A stretch of DNA of 64,000 bases. It comes from Collimonas humicola (lineage in GTDB: Bacteria > Pseudomonadota > Gammaproteobacteria > Burkholderiales > Burkholderiaceae_D). The notes under the pieces were generated by a model, which saw only the letters and a program-made list of their open reading frames with translations, was not told the origin of the DNA and did no database searches. The stretch is taken from contig NZ_JAGQEE010000007.1 of the NCBI RefSeq assembly GCF_018304945.1, forward strand, positions 186,001 through 250,000, read 5' to 3'. Made by a program: the position numbers and the translations under genes. Below are positions 55,618 to 64,000 of the stretch, in pieces. Numbering within the stretch: position 1 is the stretch's first letter; each line of letters starts with the position of its first letter.

Positions 55618-57105
55618 TTGAAAATTTCCCGCCGCCAACCGCTATACCAACGCCTGGCCGAGCAGGTGACTGCTTCCGTGCACAGCGGCGTATTGCGGCC
55701 CGGCGATCGTGTCAGTTCGGTGCGGCAGGCTAGCCAGCAACATGGGCTGAGCATCACGACCGTGGTGCGCGCCTATGAGTTGCTGGAGAGCAGCGGAGTC
55801 ATCGAAAGTCATCCTCAATCGGGTTATTTTGTGCGGCCGCAGTTTGGCCGTATCGGTATCGGTGCCGGTGCAGCACCGGCGTCGGCGTCGCTGTCCTGGC
55901 AGGCTTCTCCGGCGGAACCCGGGCGTTCGGAGCCGTTGCCAGTGTCGGCTGAAGTGGATGTCAGCCGACATGTGCTGGCGACGCTCAAATCGATACATCA
56001 GAACGATGCGATTCCGCTCGGCTCACCGTATCCCGATCCGGCCCTGTTCCCGGCCCGCCGCATCAGCCAGTACAACGGCGCGATCCTGCGCAGCGGCGGC
56101 CCGCTCGGCGTACTGGACGATTTGCCGCCCGGCCATCCGGATTTGATCCGGCAGATTGTCAGGCGACATCTGGAAACCGGGCTGAGCATCGATCCCGGCG
56201 ATGTGGTGGTGACGGTCGGCGCTACCGAAGCCATCAACCTGTGCCTGCAGGCCGTCGCGAAAGCCGGCGATACGATTGCCGTGGAATCGCCGACTTTCTA
56301 TGCGATGCTGCATGCGATCGAACGGCTCGGCATGCGCGCCATCGAAATACCGACCGATCCGCGGCAGGGAATGGATATCGGCGCATTGAAAACCATCATG
56401 CAGACGCAGCCGATTGCTGCTTGCATGGTGATGCCGAATTTCCAGAATCCGCTGGGTTTTGAAATGCCCGAGGAAAACAAGCGCCAACTGGTCGAACTTG
56501 GCGCACTCTACAACATGCCGATCATCGAGAACGGCGTCTACAACGAGCTCTACTTTGGCGCTGCCCATCCGAGCGTGCTGAAGGCCTACGACAAACGCGG
56601 GATGGTGCTGTATTGCTCGTCGTTTTCCAAGAGCCTGACCTCCGCCTATCGGATTGGCTGGACCCTGCCGGGACGTTATCGGGAGCAGGTGGAAAAGCTG
56701 AAATTCCTCAATACGCTCAGCACATCAACTCTGCCGCAACGGGCGATTGCGGCCTATCTGACCGCTGGCGGCTACGACCGCCACCTGCGCCGGGTGCGTC
56801 GCACCTTGCAGCAGCGCTGCGACATCATGAGCGCTTTTGTCGGCCGCTTCTTCCCGGCCGGCACCCGCATCACGCGGCCCAGCGGCGGTTACGTGCTGTG
56901 GGTGGAGCTGCCGCCGGCGATCGATTCCATGGTGCTGTACCGGCAAGCGCTAGCGGAGGGGATTACGATTGCGCCGGGGCGTTTGTTTTCCACTTCGGAT
57001 GCCTACCGCAGTTTCATCCGCCTGAACTACAGTTACAGCTGGACGCCGCAGATCGAGCAGGCTTTGCGCCGGCTGAGCGAGCTGGCGGCAGACATGCTGG
57101 ATTGA
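55618..57105 (+). CDS. MocR-type regulator: GntR winged helix fused to class I aminotransferase
   Basis: 495 residues from a TTG start; no strong site is visible, so the start is uncertain by a few codons. Residues 5-75 form the GntR helix-turn-helix (GDRVSSVRQASQQHGLSITTVVRAYELLESSG). Residues 115-495 form a PLP fold with the Schiff-base lysine in SSFSKSLTSAYRIGW. Members control vitamin B6, GABA, taurine or other amino-compound genes. The target is not evident from neighbours. Confidence 0.88.
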   Translation: MKISRRQPLYQRLAEQVTASVHSGVLRPGDRVSSVRQASQQHGLSITTVVRAYELLESSGVIESHPQSGYFVRPQFGRIGIGAGAAPASASLSWQASPAEPGRSEPLPVSAEVDVSRHVLATLKSIHQNDAIPLGSPYPDPALFPARRISQYNGAILRSGGPLGVLDDLPPGHPDLIRQIVRRHLETGLSIDPGDVVVTVGATEAINLCLQAVAKAGDTIAVESPTFYAMLHAIERLGMRAIEIPTDPRQGMDIGALKTIMQTQPIAACMVMPNFQNPLGFEMPEENKRQLVELGALYNMPIIENGVYNELYFGAAHPSVLKAYDKRGMVLYCSSFSKSLTSAYRIGWTLPGRYREQVEKLKFLNTLSTSTLPQRAIAAYLTAGGYDRHLRRVRRTLQQRCDIMSAFVGRFFPAGTRITRPSGGYVLWVELPPAIDSMVLYRQALAEGITIAPGRLFSTSDAYRSFIRLNYSYSWTPQIEQALRRLSELAADMLD

Positions 57106-57191
57106 TCTACCCTGGCATCTCGCCAGGCCGGCGTTTTGTGGCGCTATGCCGTCAGAGTCATCTGGTGTCAGGAGTCATCTGGGGTCAGGGA

Positions 57192-57258
57192 GTCATCTGG
57201 GGTCAGAGTCGACTTTCGCGGCGCTTTATCGCGAAAATCGACTCTGACCCCACATGAC
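57192..57258. repeat. Palindromic hairpin repeat with GGGGTCAGAGT core (copy B)
   Basis: 29-bp arms (57192-57220 and 57230-57258, two mismatches) with a 9-nt loop. Shares TGGGGTCAGAGT with copies A and C but has different outer and inner stem bases that remain paired. Confidence 0.88.
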
Positions 57259-57328
57259 GGATTCGGAGAAAGAAAAAGCGCATTCATGGTTTTTCTTTTC
57301 TAGCGACAAAGTATGTACTCCGTGGCCC

Positions 57329-57395
57329 GCTAATTGGGGTCAGAGTGAAGTTTCTGCAAAAAGCGCGCAGAAAGTTCACTCTGACCCCAATTAGC
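57329..57395. repeat. Palindromic hairpin repeat with GGGGTCAGAGT core (copy C)
   Basis: 29-bp arms (57329-57357 and 57367-57395, one mismatch) with a 9-nt loop, the same total length (67 bp) as copy B. Followed by GACCCCAGTTAGCTG, a partial duplicate of its right end. Confidence 0.88.
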
Positions 57396-57438
57396 TGCCG
57401 ACCCCAGTTAGCTGCATGGGTTAAGCACGACGAAATTC

Positions 57439-57732
57439 TCAATAATCCACGCCGGTGGTTTCATCCAGCGCATCGAAAATCGCCATACCGTAGGGAGTCA
57501 AGGCCGCACGCCCGGTGCCGTCTTCGTTGACGGCGACGCTGACAATTTCCGCATCTTCCAGCGCGCTCAGGTGACGCCGCAGCGTGCTCATGCGCAGTTC
57601 GGTGCGCTTGCTGAGCCTGGCCAGCGACAGGCCTGGTTCGCCGCGATGGCTGTCCTGATCGCTGGCGTCTGCATGCAGCGCTGACAAGATCAGCAGCACG
57701 GCGTCGTCGATTTCATTTTCCAGTATCAGCAT
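57439..57732 (-). CDS. Winged-helix protein downstream of the FdhF-like gene
   Basis: 97 residues from ATG 57732, 4 nt after the stop of the oxidoreductase gene. The helix-turn-helix is LSLARLSKRTELRMSTLRRHLSALEDAEIV, followed by a wing (VAVNEDGTGRAALTPYG). It looks like a small ArsR- or MarR-like DNA-binding module without a ligand domain. Co-transcription suggests a regulatory role linked to the oxidoreductase. Confidence 0.75.
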   Translation of the reverse strand: MLILENEIDDAVLLILSALHADASDQDSHRGEPGLSLARLSKRTELRMSTLRRHLSALEDAEIVSVAVNEDGTGRAALTPYGMAIFDALDETTGVDY

Positions 57733-57736
57733 CGGA

Positions 57737-60040
57737 TCACGCCGCCTGCTGCAAGGAACGGCGCAGCAGCACCGGAATCGATTTGGAAGTCGGCGTGCGC
57801 GCCTTGTCGGCGAAGCTGTTGAGCGGCACCAGCGGATTGGTCTCCGGATAGTAGCTGCTGATGCAGCCGCGCGGGATGTCGAATTCAACCAGCAGGAAAC
57901 GGTCGGCGCGGCGTTCGATGCCGTCGTCCCAGACACCGACCAGGTCGACCCAGTCGCCTGGCGCAAAGCCCAGCATCTGGATATCCAGCAGGTTGGCAAA
58001 CACTACGCGGCGCTGGCCGAACACGCCGCGATAACGGTCGTCCATGCCATAGATGGTGGTGTTGTACTGGTCGTGCGAACGGGTCGTCATCAACGTCATC
58101 AACTCAGGGCCGTACTTGCGGCGCGCCTGGTGGATCGGCGTGTCCTTGGGAATCGCCAGTGTCTTGAACTGGGCGCGGCCGCTGGCGGTCTTCCAGACCC
58201 GTTCGCGCGAAGCGACACCCAGGTGGAAGCCGCCGGGCTGGGCGATGCGCGCGTTGTAGTCCTTGAAAGCGTCGTACACTTTTTCGATGTCGTCGCGGAT
58301 CATGGCGTAGTTCTTGACATACTCCAGCCACTGGATGCGGCTGTCCTTGAGCGTCGCGTGCGCCAGGCGCGCGACGATGTCGACTTCGGACAAACAAGTC
58401 TTGGCCACCGGCTTGTTGATGCCGTATGAAACGTGCACCATGCTCATCGAGTCTTCCACCGTCACGCCTTGCGCGCCGCTTTCCTGCATGTCGATCTCGG
58501 TGCGGCCCATGGTCGGCAGGATCAGCGCATCCTTGCCGTGGATCAGGTGGCTGCGGTTGAGTTTGGTGGTGATGTGCACCGTCAGCGCGCAGGATTGCAG
58601 CGCCTGCCAGGTGCGCGGCGTATCCGGCGTCGCCATGGCGAAGTTGCCGCCGAGGCCGATGAAAACCTTGACCCGGCCTTGCAGCATGGCTTCGATGGTG
58701 CCGACCACGTCCAGGCCGTGTTCGCGCGGCGGCTTGAAGCCGTACACCTTTTCGATGCGGTCGAGGAAAGCGGCGGTCGGCTTTTCATCGATGCCGACGG
58801 TGCGGTCGCCTTGCACATTGGAATGGCCGCGCACCGGACACAGGCCGGCGCCCGGGCGGCCGATGTTGCCGCGCAAGAGCATCAGGTTGGACACCATCTG
58901 GATGGTGTCGACGCCGTGCTTGTGCTGGGTCAGGCCCATGCCCCAGGTAGCGATGACGTTCTTGCCGCGCACGTACACTTGCGTCAGCCTTTCGATATCG
59001 TCCCGGCCGACGCCGGATTCGGTGACGATATCGTCCCAGTTCTCGGCGCGGATATCGGCGGCGAACTCGTCGAAGTAGGCGGTGTGTTCAGTGATGAACT
59101 GCACATCGATGATGCGCTCTTCATTGTTTTGCAGCGCCAGGTCGTCCAGCTCCAGCACGCGCTTGATGACGCCCTTGACCAGCGCCAGGTCGCCGCACAG
59201 GGTCGGGCGAATGAACATGTTGCTGATCGTAGTGCCGGCGCGCGACAGCATGTCGGACGGATGCTGCGGGCTGGAGAAGCGCTCCAGGCCGCGTTCGCGC
59301 AAGGGATTGATGGAAACGATGGTGGCGCCGCGCTTGGCGCATTCGCGCAGCTCGCCCATCATGCGCGGATGGTTGGTGGCCGGGTTCTGGCCGAAGATCA
59401 GCAAGGTGTCGGCGAGATCGAAGTCGTCCAGCGTCACCGTGCCTTTGCCGACGCCGACGGTTTCCGGCAGGCCGACGCTGGTCGGCTCGTGGCACATGTT
59501 GGAGCAGTCGGGGAAATTGTTGGTGCCGTATGCGCGCACGAACAATTGATAGAGAAACGCCGCTTCGTTGCTGGTGCGGCCGGAGGTGTAGAACGAAGCC
59601 TGGTTCGGGTCCTCCAGCGCATTGAGATGGCCGGCCATCAGCGCGAAGGCGTCCGGCCACGAGATCGGCTGGTATTTGTCGCTGGCGGCGTGGTAGGCCA
59701 TCGGCTCGGTCAGGCGGCCATGTTCTTCCAGTTCGTAGTCCGATTGCTGCAGCAGTTCAGCAACGCTGTGCTGGGCAAAGAAGGCGGCCGTGACGCGCTT
59801 GGAAGTGGCTTCCGCCGCTACCGCCTTGACGCCGTTTTCGCAGAATTCAAAGGTTGAAGCGTGATCGCGGTCCGGCCAGGCGCAGCCGGGGCAGTCGAAA
59901 CCGTCCGGCTGGTTTTGCTTCAACAGTGTACGTATGCCGCCGCCCGGTACTTTTTCCTTGAGCAAGTGCAAGGCCACATATTTCAGGGCGCCCCAGCCGC
60001 CGGCCGGGTGGTTGTACTGCTCGATCTTCTCGTTGCTCAA
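57737..60040 (-). CDS. FdhF/YdeP-family molybdopterin oxidoreductase
   Basis: 767 residues from a TTG start at 60040 with AAGGAA 5 nt upstream; the frame is open 16 codons farther without a site. NHPAGGWGALKYV and DGFDCPGCAWPD near the N-terminus and FGQNPATNHPRMMGELREC in the molybdopterin-binding region match the YdeP/FdhF-like subgroup of formate-dehydrogenase-type enzymes. The CPGC pair is short of the full four-Cys [4Fe-4S] site of classical FdhF. There is no in-frame selenocysteine codon. YdeP has been linked to acid resistance in E. coli; the reaction is not settled. Confidence 0.9.
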   Translation of the reverse strand: MSNEKIEQYNHPAGGWGALKYVALHLLKEKVPGGGIRTLLKQNQPDGFDCPGCAWPDRDHASTFEFCENGVKAVAAEATSKRVTAAFFAQHSVAELLQQSDYELEEHGRLTEPMAYHAASDKYQPISWPDAFALMAGHLNALEDPNQASFYTSGRTSNEAAFLYQLFVRAYGTNNFPDCSNMCHEPTSVGLPETVGVGKGTVTLDDFDLADTLLIFGQNPATNHPRMMGELRECAKRGATIVSINPLRERGLERFSSPQHPSDMLSRAGTTISNMFIRPTLCGDLALVKGVIKRVLELDDLALQNNEERIIDVQFITEHTAYFDEFAADIRAENWDDIVTESGVGRDDIERLTQVYVRGKNVIATWGMGLTQHKHGVDTIQMVSNLMLLRGNIGRPGAGLCPVRGHSNVQGDRTVGIDEKPTAAFLDRIEKVYGFKPPREHGLDVVGTIEAMLQGRVKVFIGLGGNFAMATPDTPRTWQALQSCALTVHITTKLNRSHLIHGKDALILPTMGRTEIDMQESGAQGVTVEDSMSMVHVSYGINKPVAKTCLSEVDIVARLAHATLKDSRIQWLEYVKNYAMIRDDIEKVYDAFKDYNARIAQPGGFHLGVASRERVWKTASGRAQFKTLAIPKDTPIHQARRKYGPELMTLMTTRSHDQYNTTIYGMDDRYRGVFGQRRVVFANLLDIQMLGFAPGDWVDLVGVWDDGIERRADRFLLVEFDIPRGCISSYYPETNPLVPLNSFADKARTPTSKSIPVLLRRSLQQAA

Positions 60041-60387
60041 TGTTATTCCTTGTGACGCTGCCGAAGCCACGCGATGCCGGTTGCGCAAAATGCGCAGGAT
60101 AGGGTGGAGTGTAATTGGCGGTTTTCTACCCTGGCATATACAGTCGGCACGGTAGATTTAAAGCACAGTTACATTTTTAATTATATCTGTACTTGTTTCT
60201 TGGGTTTAAGAGAAAACCAGAGGCGAGGACATGGGTATTGAGTGGATTTTGTGAATACTGCATTCAGGAATTGTGTCTATTTTTTGCTTTTGATTAACTT
60301 AAAATTTACGCACCGCAGCAAGGCAGGCGGCTCGCAAAAGATTGGCCGTCCAGGCTTATTCACAGTGCACGATCAACGGGGAGCGTG
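60041..60387. other. Divergent intergenic region, AT-rich centre
   Basis: Between the FdhF-like gene and the molybdenum hydroxylase operon. The AT-rich stretch 60160-60310 probably contains both promoters; no boxes, operator or gene can be assigned with confidence. Confidence 0.45.
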
Positions 60388-60852
60388 ATGACTACACTTC
60401 ATATCAACGGCAAGGCACACCAGGTAGATGCATCGAATCAAAAGCCGCTGCTGTGGGTCTTGCGCGACGAGCTGGCCATGACCGGCACCAAATTCGGCTG
60501 CGGCGCGGCGCTGTGCGGCGCTTGCACCGTGCATGTGGATGGCTTGCCGGTGCGCTCTTGCGTGACGCCGGCGGCGGCGCTGGAAGGCAGGCAGATCACG
60601 ACCATCGAAGCCATAGGCGCGCATCCGATCGGCAGGAAAGTACAGCAAGCCTGGGAAGAATTGAACGTGCCGCAATGCGGCTACTGTCAGTCGGGCCAGG
60701 TGATGGCGGCGGTAGCCTTGCTGACCAGCATACCGAAGCCAAGCGACGCTGATATCGACCAGGCCATGTCGGGCAATATCTGCCGCTGCGGCATGTATCC
60801 GCGCATCCGCGCCGCCGTGCACAGCGTCGCCGACAGTGGAGCGAAAAAATGA
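60388..60852 (+). CDS. [2Fe-2S] small subunit of a xanthine-oxidase-family molybdenum hydroxylase
   Basis: 154 residues; GGGGAG lies just before the ATG at 60388 (GTG 60385 is an alternative). The first cluster motif is [16 protein letters not shown] and the second [10 protein letters not shown] with [12 protein letters not shown], as in IorA/aldehyde oxidoreductase small subunits. Its TGA overlaps the ATG of the large subunit. No separate FAD subunit is encoded, as in isoquinoline 1-oxidoreductase-type enzymes. Confidence 0.92.
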   Translation: MTTLHINGKAHQVDASNQKPLLWVLRDELAMTGTKFGCGAALCGACTVHVDGLPVRSCVTPAAALEGRQITTIEAIGAHPIGRKVQQAWEELNVPQCGYCQSGQVMAAVALLTSIPKPSDADIDQAMSGNICRCGMYPRIRAAVHSVADSGAKK

Positions 60853-63062
60853 GCGTGACTAATCCTCCCTCTGATTCCGCTGCCGATTCCGTTACCATTT
60901 CGCGCCGTGGATTTTTGCAGGTCGGCGCCCTGGTCGGCGGCGGCTTGCTGGTCGGCTGGCACATCAGCGCAACGATGCGCGGCGCCATGGCGGCCGCGCC
61001 GGCCGCGGGCGCAGCATTGCAGCCGAATGCCTTTGTCCGCATCACCCCGGATAACCTGGTCACCGTGATCGTCGGCCATACCGAAATGGGCCAGGGCGTG
61101 TCTACCGCCTTGCCGATGCTGGTGGCGGAAGAGCTGGACGCCGACTGGAACCTGGTGCGCTGGGAGCAGTCGCCGACGGCGCCGGCCTACGCCCATCCGA
61201 TCATGCATACCCAGCTCACCGGCGGCAGCATTACCACCATGGCGCAGTATGAGCCGCAGCGCAGGGCGGGCGCCGCGGTGCGCGCCATATTGCTGGCGGC
61301 CGCGGCCAAGCGCTGGAATGTCGATAGCGGCAGCCTGCATACCGACAAGAGCAGGGTGCTGCATGCGGCCAGCGGCCGCAGCGCCAGCTATGGCGAGCTG
61401 GCCTCGGAGGCGGCGGGACTGGCGGTGCCGGACAATGTGGCGCTGAAAGATCCGCGCAATTTCAAAATCATCGGCCGTCCGGTGCGGCGCCTGGACGGCA
61501 AGACAAAATCGGACGGCAGCGCGAAATTCGGCATGGATGTCATGTTGCCGGGCATGCTTACCGCATTGATTGCGCGGCCGCCGATTTTCAAGGGCAAGGT
61601 GCGCAGCTTCGACGCCGGCAAGGCGCGCCAGGTTGCCGGCGTGCTGGGCGTGTACCAGGTGCCGGCCGGCATCGTGGTGGTGGCCAAGGATTTCTGGGCC
61701 GCCAAGCTGGGGCGCGATGCCTTGGTGATCGAATGGGATGCGGTGGCCGGCGAGCGTGTGTCCTCGGATATGCAAGGCATCGTGTACCGGCAGCTGATGG
61801 ATGTCGCTGGCACGGTGGCGCGCAATGACGGCAATGTGGCCGCCGCGCAGAAAAGCGCAAAGCAACATTTGAGCGCGGACTACCAGTTTCCTTATCTGAC
61901 CCACGCCGCCATGGAGCCTTTGCATGCGGTGTTCGATGTCCGCGCAAACGGCTGTGAAGTGTGGCTGGGCACCCAATGGCCGGGCGGCGACCAGCTGGCG
62001 ATCGCCGGCGTGCTAGGACTCAAGCCGGAGCAGGTCAAGCTGAACACGATGTTTACCGGCGGCGGCTTCGGCCGCCGTTCCAGCCTCGGTTTCGACGTGG
62101 TGGTCGACGCCGCGCATGTGGCCAAGGTGGTGGCGCAGGACCTGAAGCAGCCGGTGAAAGTGGTGTGGACCCGCGACCAGGACATCAAGGGAGGGTATTA
62201 CCGTCCGGCCTCCTATTGCCGCCTGAGCGCTACCCTGGATGAGCAAGGCCAGGTGAGCTCCTGGACCGACCGCATCGCGGTGCAGTCGATCGGCGGCGGC
62301 AGCATCATGGAACCGTTCATCGTCAAAGATGGCATCGATTCCTTGTCGACCGAAGGCGCCCAGGACATTCCCTACGCGATCCCGAACGTGTTGGTGGACC
62401 TGCACACCACGCACTACCAGGTCCCGGTGCTGTGGATGCGCTCGGTAGGGCACTCGTTCAACGCCTATGCGGTTGAAACCTTCATCGATGAACTGGCGCA
62501 TGCGGCAGGCAAGGATGTCTATCAGTTCCGGCGCGAGCTGCTGAAAAACAAGCCGCGCCACCTGGGCGTGCTGGACGCGGTGGCAAAAGCCTGTGCCTGG
62601 CCGCAGCCGGCTGCAAACGGCGCGCATAGAGGCATCGTGGTGCACGATTCCTACGGCAGTTTTGTCGCCATGGCGGTCGAGGCCAGCGTCGACAAGAACC
62701 GCAAGCTCATCGTGCACAAGGTCTGGTGCGCCATCGATTGCGGCGTGGTGGTCAACGCCGACCTGGTGCGGGCGCAGATGGAATCGAGCGTGGTGTTCGG
62801 CTTGTCGTCTGCCTTGTTCGGCGAGATCACTCTTAAAAACGGCGTGGTCGAGCAGAGCAATTTCGACGACTACCCGGTGCTGCGCATGTACCAGACGCCG
62901 AAGATAGAAGTAGTGCTGGTGCCGAGCAGCGAGCATCCCGGCGGCGTCGGCGAACCGGCCGTGGCTTGCGTCGCCCCGGCCTTGGCGAACGCCATATTTT
63001 TTGCGACCGGCGAGCGCATACGTTCGCTGCCTCTCAAGAATCACCAGTTCCAGATCGCATAG
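60849..63062 (+). CDS. Molybdenum-cofactor large subunit, isoquinoline 1-oxidoreductase (IorB) type
   Basis: 737 residues. A twin-arginine signal ([15 protein letters not shown]) sends the folded enzyme to the periplasm. [32 protein letters not shown] and [20 protein letters not shown] are the cofactor and active-site motifs, the last with the conserved catalytic Glu. One polypeptide carries both Mo-binding halves. Substrates of this group are N-heterocycles or aldehydes; the actual one is unknown. Electrons would pass to the cytochrome encoded next. Confidence 0.93.
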   Translation: MSVTNPPSDSAADSVTISRRGFLQVGALVGGGLLVGWHISATMRGAMAAAPAAGAALQPNAFVRITPDNLVTVIVGHTEMGQGVSTALPMLVAEELDADWNLVRWEQSPTAPAYAHPIMHTQLTGGSITTMAQYEPQRRAGAAVRAILLAAAAKRWNVDSGSLHTDKSRVLHAASGRSASYGELASEAAGLAVPDNVALKDPRNFKIIGRPVRRLDGKTKSDGSAKFGMDVMLPGMLTALIARPPIFKGKVRSFDAGKARQVAGVLGVYQVPAGIVVVAKDFWAAKLGRDALVIEWDAVAGERVSSDMQGIVYRQLMDVAGTVARNDGNVAAAQKSAKQHLSADYQFPYLTHAAMEPLHAVFDVRANGCEVWLGTQWPGGDQLAIAGVLGLKPEQVKLNTMFTGGGFGRRSSLGFDVVVDAAHVAKVVAQDLKQPVKVVWTRDQDIKGGYYRPASYCRLSATLDEQGQVSSWTDRIAVQSIGGGSIMEPFIVKDGIDSLSTEGAQDIPYAIPNVLVDLHTTHYQVPVLWMRSVGHSFNAYAVETFIDELAHAAGKDVYQFRRELLKNKPRHLGVLDAVAKACAWPQPAANGAHRGIVVHDSYGSFVAMAVEASVDKNRKLIVHKVWCAIDCGVVVNADLVRAQMESSVVFGLSSALFGEITLKNGVVEQSNFDDYPVLRMYQTPKIEVVLVPSSEHPGGVGEPAVACVAPALANAIFFATGERIRSLPLKNHQFQIA

Positions 63063-63071
63063 GGTGGCGTG

Positions 63072-63656
63072 ATGAAATATCTGAAAATATTCGGCGTCCT
63101 GCCAGCCTTGCTGCTGGCCCTGATCTGTGTTCCGGCGCTTTCCCAGCAAGCGCCGGCGCCGACCGGGCAGCAATTGTTCGAGCCCATCGCCAGCGTGGTG
63201 ATGGGACCGCGCTGCCTGAATTGCCACCAGGTGCAGGCGCCGCATCAAAAGGATATCGGCATCGAGCATGCGCAACTAGTGATGCGCGGCCCGCACGATA
63301 GCGGCGTCGCCACCTTGCAGTGCGCTGCCTGCCACCAGGCAAGCAATAGCGCCGACGGCAAGGTGCCGGGCGCGCCGCACTGGAAAATGCCGCCGCTCAG
63401 CATGGCCTGGCAATCGCTGAGCAAGGTGCTGATCTGCCAGGCGATGAAAGATCCGGGCAAGAACGGCAACCGCAAGACCATGGATGAAGTGATCGACCAC
63501 ATGAAGACCGATCCGCTGGTGCTGTGGGCCTGGAACCCGGGCGCCGGCCGCACCACGCCGGTGATTTCACATGAAGAGTTCGTGCAGAAACTGCAGGCCT
63601 GGGCTGATGCCGGCGGACCTTGTCCCGGTGATCCGGTCAAGCAGGCCGCGAAATAG
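63072..63656 (+). CDS. Periplasmic di-haem c-type cytochrome-like subunit
   Basis: 194 residues from ATG 63072 (GTG 63069 alternative), 9 nt after the large-subunit gene. Signal peptide cleaved near ALS-QQA. Two haem motifs, CLNCH and CAACH. This family accompanies isoquinoline 1-oxidoreductase-like enzymes and should accept their electrons. Confidence 0.88.
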   Translation: MKYLKIFGVLPALLLALICVPALSQQAPAPTGQQLFEPIASVVMGPRCLNCHQVQAPHQKDIGIEHAQLVMRGPHDSGVATLQCAACHQASNSADGKVPGAPHWKMPPLSMAWQSLSKVLICQAMKDPGKNGNRKTMDEVIDHMKTDPLVLWAWNPGAGRTTPVISHEEFVQKLQAWADAGGPCPGDPVKQAAK

Positions 63657-63673
63657 AACAGGATTGCGGCGCG

Positions 63674-64000
63674 TTAATGGTGCCGCTGCAGCAGGATTTC
63701 GACCCAGTCGATAAACACCTGCACCCGGCGCGATAAATGCCGCCGGTGCGGGTAGAGCGCGTAGACGGGCATGGCGCTGGCGCGCGCCTGCGGCATGATT
63801 TCCTGCAGTTCGCCCGCGCGTATGTGGTTGCGCACGTCATAGGCCGGTATCTGGATCAAGCCGAGACCGGCCAGGCAGCAGGCGATGTAGGTTTCCGCAT
63901 TGTTCACCGCCACGCGGCTGCGCATTTCCACGATCTTAAGCAGGCCGTCTTCCACGTATTCCCACGGCGCGCTGCGGCCGCTGGTGGGCGACAGATAGTT
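63674..64000 (-). CDS. LysR-family regulator, C-terminal part (5' end outside window)
   Basis: 109 residues visible to the right edge, still open. NYLSPTSGRSAPWEYVEDG, VNNAETYIACCLAGLGLIQIPAYDV and YPHRRHLSRRVQVFIDWV are typical of the LysR substrate-binding domain end. It is convergent with the molybdenum hydroxylase operon. The target is unknown. Confidence 0.88.
   Translation of the reverse strand, partial: NYLSPTSGRSAPWEYVEDGLLKIVEMRSRVAVNNAETYIACCLAGLGLIQIPAYDVRNHIRAGELQEIMPQARASAMPVYALYPHRRHLSRRVQVFIDWVEILLQRHH

Larger units (their letters stand above)
57106..57438. other. Intergenic repeat cluster, no gene
   Basis: Consists almost wholly of repeats: partial copies of GTCATCTGGGGTCAG (57153-57190), hairpin B (57192-57258), an A/T-rich inverted stretch (57267-57302) and hairpin C (57329-57395) followed by a partial copy of its right arm (57398-57412). 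Confidence 0.7.

Noticed and set aside
58433-59857. 474-codon frame antisense to the FdhF-like gene
   Set aside because: Shadow frame with His/Gln/Arg-rich composition typical of antisense reading.

Overview
The window looks like chromosomal DNA of a chitin-degrading betaproteobacterium. Gene content (GH18 chitinases, an N-acetylglucosamine operon, an iaaA-gsiABCD operon, a two-partner secretion locus), high GC and Burkholderiales-type regulators point to Oxalobacteraceae, and Collimonas is my best guess for the genus. That is an inference from gene content; no rRNA is present.

Layout. 1-10.6 kb is mixed housekeeping and accessory DNA: a truncated M66-like secreted metallopeptidase lipoprotein, a HEAT-repeat lipoprotein, a tRNA 3'-end fragment, an alpha/beta hydrolase, a ClC channel with its MarR regulator, a UspA protein, two small unknown proteins, a heptanucleotide tandem repeat, an NAD-binding dehydrogenase and a MarR-GNAT fusion. 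11.3-28.5 kb is a chitin/GlcNAc locus: TonB-dependent receptor, dedicated TonB-ExbB-ExbD-ExbD', then GlcNAc kinase, GntR regulator, NagA, SIS-type GlcN-6-P deaminase, GH3 hexosaminidase, AmpG-like transporter, GH16 protein and GH18 chitinase, and on the opposite strand a second GH18 chitinase with a CBM5/12 domain. Three promoters (receptor, kinase operon, divergent chitinase) share one architecture: an ACCA-containing operator half-site exactly 16 nt before a TTGACA box, with a 17-bp spacer. I read this as a single regulon under the GntR protein encoded in the locus.

28.9-42.2 kb holds an amino-acid permease, dispersed repeats, and a minus-strand operon of RpiR regulator, isoaspartyl peptidase (IaaA), GsiA-GsiB-GsiC-GsiD importer and two further peptidases of unusual specificity (S58 DmpA-like, M55 DppA-like). 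A cupin and a dicarboxylate/amino-acid symporter follow.

42.4-54.4 kb is an accessory island: a TpsB transporter, a 2694-residue CdiA-like exoprotein and a small, AT-richer, two-helix membrane protein overlapping its stop codon, which fits an immunity protein. The island is bracketed by the intact BNR-repeat gene on the right and a decayed, internally deleted 3' fragment of the same gene family on the left. 54.7-64 kb carries an OmpW porin, a MocR-type regulator, two palindromic hairpin repeats related to one at 30.3 kb, an FdhF/YdeP molybdo-oxidoreductase with a winged-helix partner, a molybdenum hydroxylase/cytochrome operon, and the 3' end of a LysR gene at the window edge.

How the genes work together: secreted chitinases produce chito-oligosaccharides, the TonB receptor system imports them across the outer membrane, the GH3 enzyme and AmpG-like permease carry them onward as GlcNAc, and kinase, NagA and deaminase yield fructose-6-phosphate. 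The peptide operon appears to be a second scavenging module, possibly for cell-wall or damaged peptides. The CDI-like island is probably used in contact-dependent competition.
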